Assembly: GCA_008081045.1 (NCBI GenBank)
Contig: VMDC01000016.1
Span: 62,001-126,000 of the forward strand
Direction: 5' to 3'
Source: Gammaproteobacteria bacterium
Lineage (GTDB): Bacteria; Pseudomonadota; Gammaproteobacteria; Pseudomonadales; Pseudohongiellaceae
Length of the DNA: 64,000 nucleotides
Shown: positions 1-8,598 of the stretch, in pieces
Layout: every line of letters begins with the position of its first letter
Position numbering within the stretch: position 1 is the first letter of the stretch
The notes under the pieces: generated by a model
Told to the model about the DNA's origin: nothing
Database searches by the model: none
Seen by the model: the letters and a program-made list of their open reading frames with translations, nothing else
Translations under genes and position numbers: made by a program

Positions 1-852
1 TGTGGCCGGCCTATAGTCTGCCACCGCTGCCACTCCGATGAAGATATCTGTGTCAGCCACTCGCTCCATAACCGCTTCGAGCATCTGCTCGGCGCTTTCC
101 ACGTCGGTGCGGCCCACCCGGTCAGGTGTGGGCAAATGAACCGGCCCGCTGACCAGGCTAACCTGTGCGCCAGCGGCAGCCGCCTCCGTAGCAAGGGCAA
201 AAGCCATCTTTCCGGAGCTGTGATTGCTGATAAAACGAACAGGGTCTATTGCTTCGCGAGTCGGCCCGCCGGTGATGAGCACTTTTTTGCCGGTCAGCCG
301 CGTGGTTTCGAACATTCCAGCGCAGCGGTCTGCGATTTCCTGAGGCTCGATCATCCTTCCCGGGCCCACATCACCACAGGCCTGTTCGCCGGACGCCGGC
401 CCCCAGACATGAATGCGCCGAAGCTGCAGGGCTTCGAGATTGCTCTGGGTAATGCCGTCTGCCCACATGGCCTGATTCATCGCCGGTGCGATGGCAATCT
501 GAGCGGTGCTGGCAAGGATTACCGCTGTCAGCAGGTCATCCGCCTGCCCGTGAGTCATCCGGGCCATGAAGTCGGCTGTGGCCGGTGCAATGACAATCAG
601 GTCGGCCCAGCGCGCCAGTTCGATATGGCCCATGCCTGCCTCGGCCTCGGCATCCAGTAAATCAAGATGCACCCGATTACCGGACAGAGCCTGCAGGGTG
701 AGGGGCGTGATGAATTCAGTGGCGGAAGGCGTCATGGCGACGTGAACTTCTGCCCCTGCCTTCACCAGAAGGCGGGTGAGTTCGGCGCTCTTGTAGGCAG
801 CGATGCCCCCGGTGATGCCGAGCAGGATGTGCTTGTTAGTGAGGCTTAACAT
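1..852 (-). CDS. coaBC: Bifunctional phosphopantothenoylcysteine decarboxylase / phosphopantothenate-cysteine ligase (partial)
   Basis: Makes 4'-phosphopantetheine from phosphopantothenate in coenzyme A synthesis: the CoaB part adds cysteine and the FMN-dependent CoaC part decarboxylates it. The start codon is the ATG at 852, read on the minus strand; the gene runs off the left edge, so about 284 residues are visible and the C-terminal end is missing. The N-terminal flavoprotein domain has GITGGIAAYKS near residue 13, the conserved His in HIELARWADL and the substrate motif APAMNQAMW. The ligase domain then begins with LITGGPTREAIDPVRFIS. The gene is divergent from radC, an arrangement common in gammaproteobacteria. 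Function is certain from these motifs. Confidence 0.95.
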   Translation of the reverse strand, partial: MLSLTNKHILLGITGGIAAYKSAELTRLLVKAGAEVHVAMTPSATEFITPLTLQALSGNRVHLDLLDAEAEAGMGHIELARWADLIVIAPATADFMARMTHGQADDLLTAVILASTAQIAIAPAMNQAMWADGITQSNLEALQLRRIHVWGPASGEQACGDVGPGRMIEPQEIADRCAGMFETTRLTGKKVLITGGPTREAIDPVRFISNHSSGKMAFALATEAAAAGAQVSLVSGPVHLPTPDRVGRTDVESAEQMLEAVMERVADTDIFIGVAAVADYRPAT

Positions 853-1033
853 GGTAGCCGCTGAATCGTGAGGGTTGTCACTGAGAAAGGCAAAGGACGG
901 CTAGCCTAGCAGGTCAAAAACCTGCGCGCAATTTAGGCGAAAAGGCAGAATTTCCGAATGATCCGACTATGCTTAGCTGAGAAAACGACTGTCTGGACTG
1001 ACCGGTTAAGCGCTTATGGAGGTGGTATAGCTG

Positions 1034-1702
1034 ATGAGAGTCCGTAATGCCCCGGGCCGGTGCTCTGGCATCTGGCAGAAGTCAGCCGCTGAGCTGAGCG
1101 ACGCTGAATTGCTGGCTATTCTGCTGGGTCCGGGGCCCGCAGGGGGACGTGCGATGCACATCGCCAGGGAAGCCCTGTCGGAGTGGGGTGGGATACGCGG
1201 TGTTTTTGCGCACAGCAAAGAGCTCGCCCGGAGTACGAAGGGGGTGGGTCCCGCCGGCGTGGCAAGGCTGGAGGCCGCCAGAGAGCTCGTCCTCCGCCAG
1301 CTCCGGGCGGAGTTGCAGGGGAAGACCATTCTGTCCGGCTCAGCAGAGGCGAAACAGTATCTTCAGGCCCGCTATGGCGGCGATCCTCACGAGTCTTTTG
1401 TGTGCGTTTATCTGAATAATAAGCATCATGTTGTCAATATAGAGGTGCTTTTCCGGGGTACGATCGATGGCGCACCGGTATACCCTCGGGAAGTGGTGAA
1501 AAGATGCTTATATTTCAACGCGGCTGCGGTGATTTTTGCCCACAATCATCCGTCCGGCGTGGCTGAACCGAGTGAGGCGGATATCACTGTGACCCGACGA
1601 CTGCAGGCTGCACTGAATACCGTAGACATTCGGGTGCTGGATCATCTGGTGCTCGCCGAGCAGGATGTGGTATCGCTTGCGGAGCGCCGGTTGATGGTTT
1701 GA
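1034..1702 (+). CDS. radC: RadC family JAB/MPN-domain protein
   Basis: RadC-type protein of 222 residues. An N-terminal helix-hairpin-helix-like part ([11 protein letters not shown], then [14 protein letters not shown]) precedes a JAB1/MPN metalloprotease-like domain. The metal-binding signature HNHPSG...PSEAD is present, as is the family ending [17 protein letters not shown]. The family was named for DNA repair, but its biochemical role is unsettled. The start at 1034 has GGAGG at 1018-1022 and an in-frame stop six bases upstream, so the N-terminus cannot be longer in this frame. The N-terminal sequence before ALSDAEL-type residues is less typical than usual (the PRE(K/R)L motif is lost). 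It lies between coaBC and rpmB as in many relatives. Confidence 0.9.
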   Translation: MRVRNAPGRCSGIWQKSAAELSDAELLAILLGPGPAGGRAMHIAREALSEWGGIRGVFAHSKELARSTKGVGPAGVARLEAARELVLRQLRAELQGKTILSGSAEAKQYLQARYGGDPHESFVCVYLNNKHHVVNIEVLFRGTIDGAPVYPREVVKRCLYFNAAAVIFAHNHPSGVAEPSEADITVTRRLQAALNTVDIRVLDHLVLAEQDVVSLAERRLMV

Positions 1703-1751
1703 ATCACTCAGATCGCCCGATTTCAGGCGCCCCGGGACATCCCAATTTGCC

Positions 1752-1780
1752 TTGATCTTGGCAGGGCGTTTTGGTATAAA
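1752..1780 (+). promoter_or_regulatory. Sigma-70 promoter for rpmB-rpmG
   Basis: A -35 element TTGATC (1752-1757) and a -10 element TATAAA (1775-1780) are separated by exactly 17 bases. They lie about 100 bases upstream of rpmB, in the gap after radC. This is a strong match to the housekeeping consensus and would drive the two ribosomal protein genes. Confidence 0.7.
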
Positions 1781-1880
1781 ACGCGCTCTTTTTTGCCCGC
1801 ACAAACCCGCCTGGGTCAGCTGGGCTCAAATACTGACAAAACTGACAATAGACCAATCTCCAGCACGACGAGGCAACACC

Positions 1881-2117
1881 ATGTCCAGGGTTTGTATGGT
1901 AACCGGCAAAAAGCCTGTTACAGGTAACAATGTTTCACACGCAAATAACAAGACTCGACGTCGGTTTTCTCCCAACTTGCACACCCATCGTTTCTGGGTG
2001 GAGTCGGAAAATCGCTTCGTCAAACTGCGCGTTTCAACCAAGGGCATGCGCACGATTGACAAGCTGGGGATCGATACCGTTCTGGCAGACATTCGTCGCA
2101 AGGGCGTGCAGGTCTAG
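1881..2117 (+). CDS. rpmB: 50S ribosomal protein L28
   Basis: Structural protein of the large ribosomal subunit, 78 residues, the usual length. It begins [20 protein letters not shown] and continues with the family's [12 protein letters not shown] block, and it ends in [16 protein letters not shown] chose the ATG at 1881 because the protein then starts exactly as L28 does; the reading frame is open further upstream, but that part is not conserved. It is followed after 30 bases by rpmG, with a clear ribosome binding site between them, so the two are co-transcribed, as in most gammaproteobacteria. Confidence 0.97.
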   Translation: MSRVCMVTGKKPVTGNNVSHANNKTRRRFSPNLHTHRFWVESENRFVKLRVSTKGMRTIDKLGIDTVLADIRRKGVQV

Positions 2118-2147
2118 TCTGCATCGCGCGAAATCGGAGGAAACCCC

Positions 2148-2303
2148 ATGAGAGATAAAATCAAGCTGGTGTCGAGCGCAGGGACTGGACACTACTACAC
2201 CACGGACAAGAACAAGCGGACCATGCCTGACAAGATGGAGATCAAGAAGTTCGATCCGGTCGTTCGCAAGCATGTGATCTACAAAGAGTCGAAAATCAAA
2301 TAG
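2148..2303 (+). CDS. rpmG: 50S ribosomal protein L33
   Basis: Large-subunit ribosomal protein of 51 residues. It begins [20 protein letters not shown] and ends in [18 protein letters not shown], the typical L33 pattern. This is the cysteine-free form (no CxxC zinc ribbon), so it is the C-minus type that does not bind zinc. The ribosome binding site CGGAGG lies about 8 bases before the ATG. It is the second gene after rpmB and is followed by a perfect intrinsic terminator. Confidence 0.97.
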   Translation: MRDKIKLVSSAGTGHYYTTDKNKRTMPDKMEIKKFDPVVRKHVIYKESKIK

Positions 2304-2330
2304 GCTCCGAGCCCAGACATAAGACAACAC

Positions 2331-2359
2331 AAAAAAGCCGGCTTCATGCCGGCTTTTTT
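2331..2359. terminator. Bidirectional intrinsic terminator after rpmG
   Basis: A perfect inverted repeat: AAAAAAGCCGGC (2331-2342), loop TTCAT (2343-2347), GCCGGCTTTTTT (2348-2359). The A and T tails let it work in both directions, ending rpmB-rpmG on the plus strand and the RAYT-like gene (2408-3376) on the minus strand. Confidence 0.9.
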
Positions 2360-2407
2360 GTATTTGCCGTTTCCGTCACGTAGGAGGCGGCATCGCTTCT
2401 GTTCCTT

Positions 2408-3376
2408 CTACTTCCCTTTGCTGAGCCGCTTGCTTAATCGCTCCGTAATCGCCTTAAGCTTAGGATCCTCGGTAAATTCCGCTTTTAACTTTCCGACAGT
2501 GGTGGACACTGTCCCGTAACGCTGGAGCTTAAACAGTTTGGCGATTGACTGAAGGGTAACTGCAGACAACTCCTGGCACAGGTACATGGCTACCCAGCGC
2601 GGCACGTTTTTTGAGCCGGGGCCACGTGCTGCCTTGTAAATGCTGGCTTCGGATACCCTGAATTGCTTTGCCACTGCTGTGATGATCTGCTTACAGGAGG
2701 GTCGCCATTTTGCGTTTGCGCCCCGCGAAATCCCGCGAGCGGCGGTTGCCGATCTCTTCCGCTTCGCCGCGGCTTTGAACTTCGCGTCACCCATTACGGA
2801 CGACAGGTTCTTTTTGCCGTAGAAACCGGCCATTTCGTCGTCGACTTCTTGCGCAATAAATCGCTTGTAGGCCAGGGCCCGCTTTGCTGCAGCCACTTTC
2901 AGCTGTTTTAAGATCTCGTCCCGTTTGAACCACGCGGGCGGCGTCGCCTTACGGGTAAAGTAGCCATAGCTGCTGTAGTCGTAGCTGGCGCGATCCTTCG
3001 GTTTAACCTTGCAATGTATGAAGCGCGATAGCGGCAACAGGTATTTATCTGCCTGCACCAGTACTGCTTTGTACCTGCCGCGGAATAGGGATCCCTCTAC
3101 GCCCTTCATACGCTGGTAATTCTGCGTATACAGCCCGTCAACCTGGCGCATGAAGCGACTGAGATTTCCCTCCGGCGTTTTGACCAGAAGGTGATACTGA
3201 TCGCGCAGCAGACAAAAAGAATGCACTTCAACGTTCAGTCGTGCGCAGGTTTCAGCCAAGCCGTCCAGGAAGGATTCATAATACCTGGCGGAAGGGAAGA
3301 CACGTTGACCGTCTGATCCATAATTCGATACGTGATAAACGGCGTCTGGATATTCAATTCGTAAGGGTCTGGCCAT
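2408..3376 (-). CDS. RAYT-like Y1 transposase family protein with altered HUH motif and DnaA-domain-IV-like C-terminus
   Basis: A protein of 322 residues that starts MARPLRIEYPDAVYHVSN, the classic opening of REP-associated tyrosine transposases (IS200/IS605 Y1 family). The family body is present: the Tyr-bearing helix (GLYTQNYQRMKG), LFRGRYKAVLV and YLLPLSRFIH. At the metal-binding HUH position, however, the sequence reads RDQYHLL, so the first His is replaced by Gln. Residues from about 230 onward (ITAVAKQFRVSEASIY, VPRWVAMYLCQELS, TLQSIAKLFKLQRYGTVS) resemble the DNA-binding domain IV of DnaA, an extension known in some members. No terminal repeats of a mobile element were found. It may be a domesticated DNA-binding protein rather than an active nuclease. 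The family call is firm; activity is doubtful. Confidence 0.8.
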   Translation of the reverse strand: MARPLRIEYPDAVYHVSNYGSDGQRVFPSARYYESFLDGLAETCARLNVEVHSFCLLRDQYHLLVKTPEGNLSRFMRQVDGLYTQNYQRMKGVEGSLFRGRYKAVLVQADKYLLPLSRFIHCKVKPKDRASYDYSSYGYFTRKATPPAWFKRDEILKQLKVAAAKRALAYKRFIAQEVDDEMAGFYGKKNLSSVMGDAKFKAAAKRKRSATAARGISRGANAKWRPSCKQIITAVAKQFRVSEASIYKAARGPGSKNVPRWVAMYLCQELSAVTLQSIAKLFKLQRYGTVSTTVGKLKAEFTEDPKLKAITERLSKRLSKGK

Positions 3377-3475
3377 GATTGTTCTCGACTTGACAAAGAA
3401 TTATAGAATTAGAGCTGACCCTAAAGGTCAATGTTCTAGTGATAACCAAATACGCTGCAATCGTCAACCAGAAAC

Positions 3476-3533
3476 GCGGCAAGCTATGGCGGCAGATTAA
3501 TCACTGCAGATCTGTCTGCAGAGCGGCAAGCTA
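3476..3533. repeat. Direct repeats flanking a short hairpin, upstream of the RAYT-like gene
   Basis: The 11-base sequence GCGGCAAGCTA occurs at 3476-3486 and again at 3523-3533. Between them is an inverted repeat CTGCAGA (3504-3510), loop TCTG, TCTGCAG (3515-3521). RAYT genes are often flanked by REP-like palindromes, which suggests a possible target, but no GTAG-type head is obvious and I did not see further copies in the window. Confidence 0.4.
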
Positions 3534-3637
3534 CTGTGTCACTGTCACTAGGAAAGTTCTGGATGCATAGTGCGACGCTTGACCCCTTTTTGTCATGCGC
3601 CGGTGCAGGCGCCCGCCAAGCCGGTCGCACCGAATTC

Positions 3638-4627
3638 TCAGGGCTTATTAGCCAGCACAATCGCCCGCTTCGGAGCCGGGTGCCCTTCGACAGTCAGGCT
3701 GGGGTTGTCAGCCATTAGCGCGGAGTCCAGCGATTTGAAGGGCATCCATTCGGTTCGACGCTGTTCAGCCATGCCGGTGGTGCTTTCATCCAACACCCTT
3801 ACGTTTATGAAGCCGCAGCGTTCGAGCCATTGCGACACACTCGGGACAGAGGGGACGAACCAGACATTAGACATACGTGCGTATTGGTCTTGTGGCATCA
3901 GGCTGTAGCCAGCCGGCCCGTCGACCACAATCGTCTCCAGCACCAGCTCGCCGCCGCTGCAAAGGGAATCCTTGAGCTGAAGCAGATGGTCGATCGGTGA
4001 GCGCCGGTGATAAATCACTCCCATAGAGAACACCGTGTCAAAGTGCGGTAGCGGTCTCGGCAGTTCTTCCAGCGGAATCGGCAGCAGCACGGCCCGCAGT
4101 TCAGGCAGGAAATGCGCTAAGGCGCAGAACTGCGCAAAGTAGGCCATATGGGGTTCTAGACCGACCACCAGCTCCGCTCCCGCGGCAGCCATGCGCAGGC
4201 TGAAATATCCGTTTCCGCTGCCGACATCCAGTACCGTACGCCCCTCCAGTGGTGCGATCAGGTGCTCGAGTCGGGACCACTTCATGTCACAGCGCCACTC
4301 ACTGTCTATCTCGATGCCAAACAGGTCGAAGGGCCCTTTGCGCCACGGAATGAATTCCTTGAGCTGTTCTCTCAGAGCTGACTGTTCAGCGGCGGTAAGA
4401 TCGCGGGATTGGCCGATATTTATGGTGTCAGCGAGTTGAACCCTGGACGGTGTGTGGCGAGGCAGTCGAGCGAGATGTTGGCGCCATCGGGCCCAGTCTC
4501 CCTGCTTGATTCCGTCAAGATAAGGCTGGGCCACGAACGGCAGCAGGGGGTTCAGCCAGGATTGCCCGGCACTCAGCAAGATTTTCTGAAACTCCGAGGA
4601 GCTGTCGTGATCGCTCAAGGGGCTCAT
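3638..4627 (-). CDS. cmoB: tRNA U34 carboxymethyltransferase
   Basis: Transfers the carboxymethyl group of carboxy-S-adenosylmethionine to 5-hydroxyuridine at tRNA position 34, giving cmo5U, which broadens wobble reading. With the ATG at 4627 the protein has 329 residues, close to the family length. The SAM-binding motif is TVLDVGSGNGYFS, preceded by WRKGPFDLFGIEIDSEWR and followed by GVIYHRRSPIDHL, all typical of CmoB. This start overlaps the cmoA stop as ATGA. An upstream in-frame ATG at 4660 would add 11 residues inside cmoA and is less likely. It is translationally coupled to cmoA. Confidence 0.95.
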   Translation of the reverse strand: MSPLSDHDSSSEFQKILLSAGQSWLNPLLPFVAQPYLDGIKQGDWARWRQHLARLPRHTPSRVQLADTINIGQSRDLTAAEQSALREQLKEFIPWRKGPFDLFGIEIDSEWRCDMKWSRLEHLIAPLEGRTVLDVGSGNGYFSLRMAAAGAELVVGLEPHMAYFAQFCALAHFLPELRAVLLPIPLEELPRPLPHFDTVFSMGVIYHRRSPIDHLLQLKDSLCSGGELVLETIVVDGPAGYSLMPQDQYARMSNVWFVPSVPSVSQWLERCGFINVRVLDESTTGMAEQRRTEWMPFKSLDSALMADNPSLTVEGHPAPKRAIVLANKP

Positions 4628-5358
4628 TTGACTGCGACGAGTGAGGCAAAATTGAAGCACTGGAACCAGACGTCCAGTGCACTGAAACCCGCAGCACTCA
4701 GGCGCTGTCGGTGGCCGTCAAGGGTTTCCGGAACCAGCACGTTTTCCAGAGCCGTGCGCTTTTGCGCGATTTCCATCTTGCTGTAGCCCATCTGCTCCTT
4801 GAAGTTGTAATAAAGCTCCGTGAAGAGGTCATTCAGGTTAGGGTCCGGAAACTCGATTTTCTCGGAAATGATGAGAACGCCACCGGGGCGGAGACCCTCG
4901 TAAACCTGTTTGATGAGCGCATCCCTTGATGCTTTGGCCACGAACTGCAGCGTAAAATTCAACACCACCACCGAGGCGTTGATTATTTCAACTTCAGCTA
5001 TGTCTGCGCACTGAGCCACAATCTGTGGCGTTCCGCTGCTCCGAAGTCTGTCCTGAAGCCTGCTGATCATGGCAGGCGAGTTATCAATGGCATGAATCCG
5101 GTAGTCTTTGCAGCTAACCTGCTCTGCCATGGCGAAGCTGGCAGCACCCAGACTGCAGCCAAGATCATAGATTGCTGACCTTTCCTGACAGTGCCTGTTG
5201 GCCATGACGCCGATCATCGAAATAATCGTGCGATAACCGGGTATCGAACGGCTTATCATGTCATCAAAAACACTGGCGACGCTGTCATCGAAAACGAAAT
5301 CGCCAGCGCTTCGTTGCGCGGTGAATAACTGATCTCTTGACTGGTCGAATTCTGACAC
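4624..5358 (-). CDS. cmoA: Carboxy-S-adenosyl-L-methionine synthase
   Basis: Converts SAM and prephenate to carboxy-SAM, the donor used by CmoB. It has 244 residues. Family signatures are FVFDDSVASVFDDMI near the N-terminus, SIPGYRTIISMIG, the SAM site IYDLGCSLGAASFA, AIDNSPAMI, ASVVVLNFTLQF and the C-terminal WFQCFNFASLVA. The ATG at 5358 fits the usual length. The gene is first in a two-gene unit with cmoB and divergent from a small methyltransferase at 5517. Confidence 0.96.
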   Translation of the reverse strand: MSEFDQSRDQLFTAQRSAGDFVFDDSVASVFDDMISRSIPGYRTIISMIGVMANRHCQERSAIYDLGCSLGAASFAMAEQVSCKDYRIHAIDNSPAMISRLQDRLRSSGTPQIVAQCADIAEVEIINASVVVLNFTLQFVAKASRDALIKQVYEGLRPGGVLIISEKIEFPDPNLNDLFTELYYNFKEQMGYSKMEIAQKRTALENVLVPETLDGHRQRLSAAGFSALDVWFQCFNFASLVAVK

Positions 5359-5516
5359 GATCTTCGTCGCTTCCCGGTTGATTTATGAACGTGGCTGTCT
5401 GCGCCATGTCGAGTTTTGTCTGTGCTCGAGCAGCATGCCTGTTGTACGCAGCCGGCGATTCACTTATGTTAGCACCATCGGTGCTACGGCCCTGACACCC
5501 CATTATCCGCTTATCT

Positions 5517-6056
5517 GTGACCCATTTAAACTTGGAAGCGTCGGCACTACTCGTCAGGCATATTACACTGCTTAAAGCGCTTGAGATTTCCCACGGCGTT
5601 CTCGATCTTGCCTGCGGCTCTGGTCGAAACGGCCGATATCTCCTCAGTCGTGGCCTGCCAGTAGTATTCGCCGACATTGATGGTGAGAAGCTGGCCAGTC
5701 TCAGCGCTGTGGAAGTTTCTGATCCCGCCATGGTGACGCTGTGGGAAGTGGATTTTGAATCGAAGGCAGATGATCCGCTGGCTGGCAAAACGTTTGATGC
5801 AATCATGGTGTTCAATTACCTGCATCGCGCGCTGATAGACAGGATCAAGCAGGCAGTAAGACCGGGAGGTCTTGTGTTTTATGAGACATTTACCGAGCAG
5901 CAGCGCCGATTCGGGCGCCCCCGCAATCCGGACTTCCTGCTCAAACCCGATGAACTTAAAGCCTGGTTCGAGACGTGGCAGATTATTCATTATGAAGAAC
6001 GGGAGCGAGCTAATCCCCCAAGCCATGTTGCGAGTCTGGTTGCCCGAAAACCCTAG
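5517..6056 (+). CDS. Class I SAM-dependent methyltransferase, TehB-like
   Basis: A 179-residue methyltransferase with motif I VLDLACGSGRNGRYL near residue 28, an acidic strand end (VVFADID), FDAIMVFNYLHR and VRPGGLVFYETFT. It resembles the small TehB/methyltransferase-domain proteins annotated as tellurite-resistance-like; the true substrate is unknown. The chosen start is a GTG at 5517 without a convincing ribosome binding site, so the N-terminus is uncertain. It is divergent from cmoA and lies 77 bases before the metallopeptidase reading frame. Fold is certain, role is not. Confidence 0.75.
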   Translation: MTHLNLEASALLVRHITLLKALEISHGVLDLACGSGRNGRYLLSRGLPVVFADIDGEKLASLSAVEVSDPAMVTLWEVDFESKADDPLAGKTFDAIMVFNYLHRALIDRIKQAVRPGGLVFYETFTEQQRRFGRPRNPDFLLKPDELKAWFETWQIIHYEERERANPPSHVASLVARKP

Positions 6057-6133
6057 CCCCGCAATCTTCTGAAATCATGTCATTCTGCAACGCATCGACG
6101 AGCCGTCAGTTTGCTCCCGCATTGGGTCGCGCG

Positions 6134-6814
6134 ATGTCAGAGCCTTTCAGCTGTGAAGTTCAGCGCAGCAAGCGAAAGACTCTGGCACTCTATGTTAAGC
6201 CCGGCAAGCTTGTCGTCAGGGTTCCTCTGGATGCGTCGAAGTCCGAAGTAGAAAACTTTGTTCACAGCAACAGAGCCTGGATTGAGAAGCGACTGTCGGA
6301 GGAGTCTGCCCGCCAGCAGGAAAGACTGGTGGTTGAACATGGCCGTCAGATTTTCTATCGAGCCAGAGAACTGGAGATCGTTTTCCGGCAAGGGGAGAAA
6401 CCGCGGATTATGACAAACGGAGGTCAGTTCATCATTCAGGGGCATCGTCTCACGCCAGCCAAGGCGCGTGAGCAACTGGAAGACTTTCTTATTGATAAAG
6501 CCAGCCATTACATACTACCCAGAGCGAGAGGGCTTGCCCGTTACCTGGGCGTCGAACATAAAATTTCGGAAATCAAGCTACGCAAAACCAAGTCAAAGTG
6601 GGGGCACTGCACGTCTCAGGGGGTGCTGCAGTACAACTGGCTCATCATGCTGGCGCCTTACAGCATCATCGACTACATGATCGCACACGAGGTCTGTCAC
6701 CTGATCCATATGGATCATTCGAAACGCTTCTGGCTGCTGGTCAACTCAGTTTGCCCGGAGCATGAACAGTACATCCGCTGGCTCAAGGAGCATGAGCATC
6801 GCTTCTGGTTCTAG
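6134..6814 (+). CDS. YgjP-type (DUF45/WLM-like) zinc metallopeptidase
   Basis: A protein of 226 residues from the ATG at 6134 with the DUF45/YgjP layout. It begins with a beta-rich part (SKRKTLALYVKPGKLVVRVP) and continues with KLRKTKSKWGHCTSQGVLQYN. The zinc site is YMIAHEVCHLIHMDHSKRFW, that is HExxH with a third His followed by a large aromatic patch. Family members are predicted SprT/WLM-like metal-dependent hydrolases; the substrate is unknown. An alternative ATG at 6077 would add 19 unconserved residues. It converges on trmB with almost no gap. Confidence 0.82.
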   Translation: MSEPFSCEVQRSKRKTLALYVKPGKLVVRVPLDASKSEVENFVHSNRAWIEKRLSEESARQQERLVVEHGRQIFYRARELEIVFRQGEKPRIMTNGGQFIIQGHRLTPAKAREQLEDFLIDKASHYILPRARGLARYLGVEHKISEIKLRKTKSKWGHCTSQGVLQYNWLIMLAPYSIIDYMIAHEVCHLIHMDHSKRFWLLVNSVCPEHEQYIRWLKEHEHRFWF

Positions 6815-6815
6815 G

Positions 6816-7505
6816 TCAAGAGCCTGCCTTTTCAAACACCAGATCCCACACCCCATGGCCCAGGCGGCGGCCCCGTTGTTCAAATTTTGTTTCCGGCCTG
6901 GCAGGCAGGTCGCAGTACTTTCCTGCTCCTGAGCAATTGATCAGCGTTGGCTCGTTTTCCACCACTTCCATCATGTGCAGTGCGTAGGCTTCCCAGTCGG
7001 TCGCGAGGTGTAATAAGCCGCCTTCAGCAAGCCGGCTCGCCAGCAACTCAACAAATCCCGCTTGGATGATGCGCCTCTTGTGATGGCGTTTTTTGGGCCA
7101 CGGGTCCGGGAAAAATATCAGCAACCGGTTCACACTCTGCGGGTCGAAACAGTTGGCAATGACTTCGGTGGCGTCATGGCACATGATTTTCAGGTTATGT
7201 AAATTGTGCTGTGCAATACCGTGGAGCAGTTTGCCGACACCCGGCCGATGCACCTCGATTCCCAGGAAGTTTGACTGGGGATCTGCCTGTGCCATTTTCA
7301 GCAGGGAGTCTCCCATGCCAAATCCAATCTCTACGGTAAGCGGTCGGGTATCGGTAAAGTGCTTCTTGATGTCCAGTAGGCCCGCTTCATAGGGAATCAC
7401 GTGGGTATCCCAATGTTGTTCCAGTGCCTTGCGCTGAGAACCAGTGGCCCGGCTTGCTCTAATCACGAAGCTGCGTATCGGGCGATCAGTTGGTTTAAGG
7501 CTCAT
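6816..7505 (-). CDS. trmB: tRNA (guanine-N7)-methyltransferase
   Basis: Methylates N7 of G46 in the tRNA variable loop. It has 229 residues, a normal length. Motifs seen are the SAM site VEIGFGMGDSLLKMA, the acidic GIEVHRPGVGKLL and the substrate-binding FFPDPWPKKRHHKRRI, which is diagnostic for TrmB. The ATG at 7505 is 84 bases downstream of the thiG stop. The gene probably belongs to the same minus-strand unit as thiS-thiG, although the gap could hold its own promoter. Confidence 0.96.
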   Translation of the reverse strand: MSLKPTDRPIRSFVIRASRATGSQRKALEQHWDTHVIPYEAGLLDIKKHFTDTRPLTVEIGFGMGDSLLKMAQADPQSNFLGIEVHRPGVGKLLHGIAQHNLHNLKIMCHDATEVIANCFDPQSVNRLLIFFPDPWPKKRHHKRRIIQAGFVELLASRLAEGGLLHLATDWEAYALHMMEVVENEPTLINCSGAGKYCDLPARPETKFEQRGRRLGHGVWDLVFEKAGS

Positions 7506-7589
7506 GTCTGCGTGGGCTCATAAAAACCGCATTCGCTCGCTGCGTCGTGCCGTCACGCGACGCTGACAATCGAACACGTGTCTGAGGTG

Positions 7590-8381
7590 TCAAAAAAAAG
7601 TTCCGTCGACCGGCGAAGATGCGCTGGCGTACAGTCTTCTCGGCATCCGCCCGGCGAGATACGCCTCACGACCCGCCTCGACGGCTTTGCGCATCGCCGA
7701 GGCCATCAGGACCGGATTCCGGGCTTCGGCTATCGCAGTGTTCATCAGAACCCCGTGACAGCCCAATTCCATTGCAATGCTTGCATCGGATGCAGTGCCC
7801 ACTCCGGCATCGACAATGATGGGGACCTGAGCATTCTCCAGAATCATTCGAATATTGTAGGGATTGCGGATTCCCAGTCCAGAGCCGATGGGTGCGCCCA
7901 GCGGCATCACCGCGACGCAGCCGATCTCTTCCAGTCGTCGGGCAACCAGAGGGTCATCGCTGGTGTAGACCATCACATCAAAGCCTTCCGCGACAAGGGT
8001 TTCTGCAGCAGCCAGCGTTTCCGTAACATTCGGGTAAAGCGTTTTCTGATCTCCAAGAACTTCCAGTTTCACCAGCTTATGGCCGTCGAGGAGTTCTCGT
8101 GCCATCCGGCAGGTCCGCACAGCATCCTCGGCGGTATAACAGCCGGCGGTGTTGGGCAGGATGGTGTACTTCTCAGGGGAGATGATGTCCAGCAGGCTGG
8201 GTTCATCTTTGTCTTGGCCCAGATTCACCCGTCGGATGGCGACGGTAATCATCTCAGCGGCACTGGCTTCAAGTGCAGCGAGATTCTCTTCGAAGTCTTT
8301 GTACTTGCCACTGCCGATGATCAGGCGAGAGCGATACTCCACTCCAGCAATAAGTAATGGCCTGTCTTGCGTTGTGCTCAT
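7590..8381 (-). CDS. thiG: Thiazole synthase
   Basis: Builds the thiazole ring of thiamine from deoxyxylulose 5-phosphate, dehydroglycine and ThiS-thiocarboxylate. The 263-residue barrel contains the Schiff-base lysine (Lys105 in [10 protein letters not shown]), the phosphate-binding motifs PLGAPIGSG and [11 protein letters not shown], and the family ending [12 protein letters not shown]. It lies 10 bases after thiS, so the sulfur carrier and the synthase are co-expressed. No thi-box riboswitch was recognised before this group. Confidence 0.97.
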   Translation of the reverse strand: MSTTQDRPLLIAGVEYRSRLIIGSGKYKDFEENLAALEASAAEMITVAIRRVNLGQDKDEPSLLDIISPEKYTILPNTAGCYTAEDAVRTCRMARELLDGHKLVKLEVLGDQKTLYPNVTETLAAAETLVAEGFDVMVYTSDDPLVARRLEEIGCVAVMPLGAPIGSGLGIRNPYNIRMILENAQVPIIVDAGVGTASDASIAMELGCHGVLMNTAIAEARNPVLMASAMRKAVEAGREAYLAGRMPRRLYASASSPVDGTFF

Positions 8382-8391
8382 GGTGAGTTCC

Positions 8392-8598
8392 TTATCCTCC
8401 GCCTATCGCCTGCACGATTTCAATACTGTCCAGATTGTTGATTGTCTTGGAGCTGAACTGACTGCGCGGGACGATATGACCGTTTAGCTCCACGGCTATC
8501 CGCCCTTTGGTCATCCCAAGATCCTGAAGCAGGTCCGCAAGAGACAACTCTGCTACCAGCGTCTTAGTTTTGCCGTTTACGGTTATCTCTATCGTCAT
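8392..8598 (-). CDS. thiS: Sulfur carrier protein ThiS
   Basis: A ubiquitin-like carrier of 68 residues. Its C-terminal Gly-Gly is adenylated and thiocarboxylated to supply sulfur to the thiazole. It begins [12 protein letters not shown] and has [23 protein letters not shown] and the ending IVQAIGGG. The ATG at 8598 overlaps the stop of the DUF423 gene as ATGA, which fixes the start; the open frame extends upstream but is not conserved. It is coupled to thiG. Confidence 0.93.
   Translation of the reverse strand: MTIEITVNGKTKTLVAELSLADLLQDLGMTKGRIAVELNGHIVPRSQFSSKTINNLDSIEIVQAIGGG

Noticed and set aside
1034-1702. Possible frameshift at the N-terminus of radC
   Set aside because: The atypical N-terminal residues raised the question, but neither other frame upstream restores the usual RadC start, and the present start has a good ribosome binding site.
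7578-8357. Long open frame opposite thiG
   Set aside because: It is antisense to a clearly conserved enzyme and has no family features of its own.
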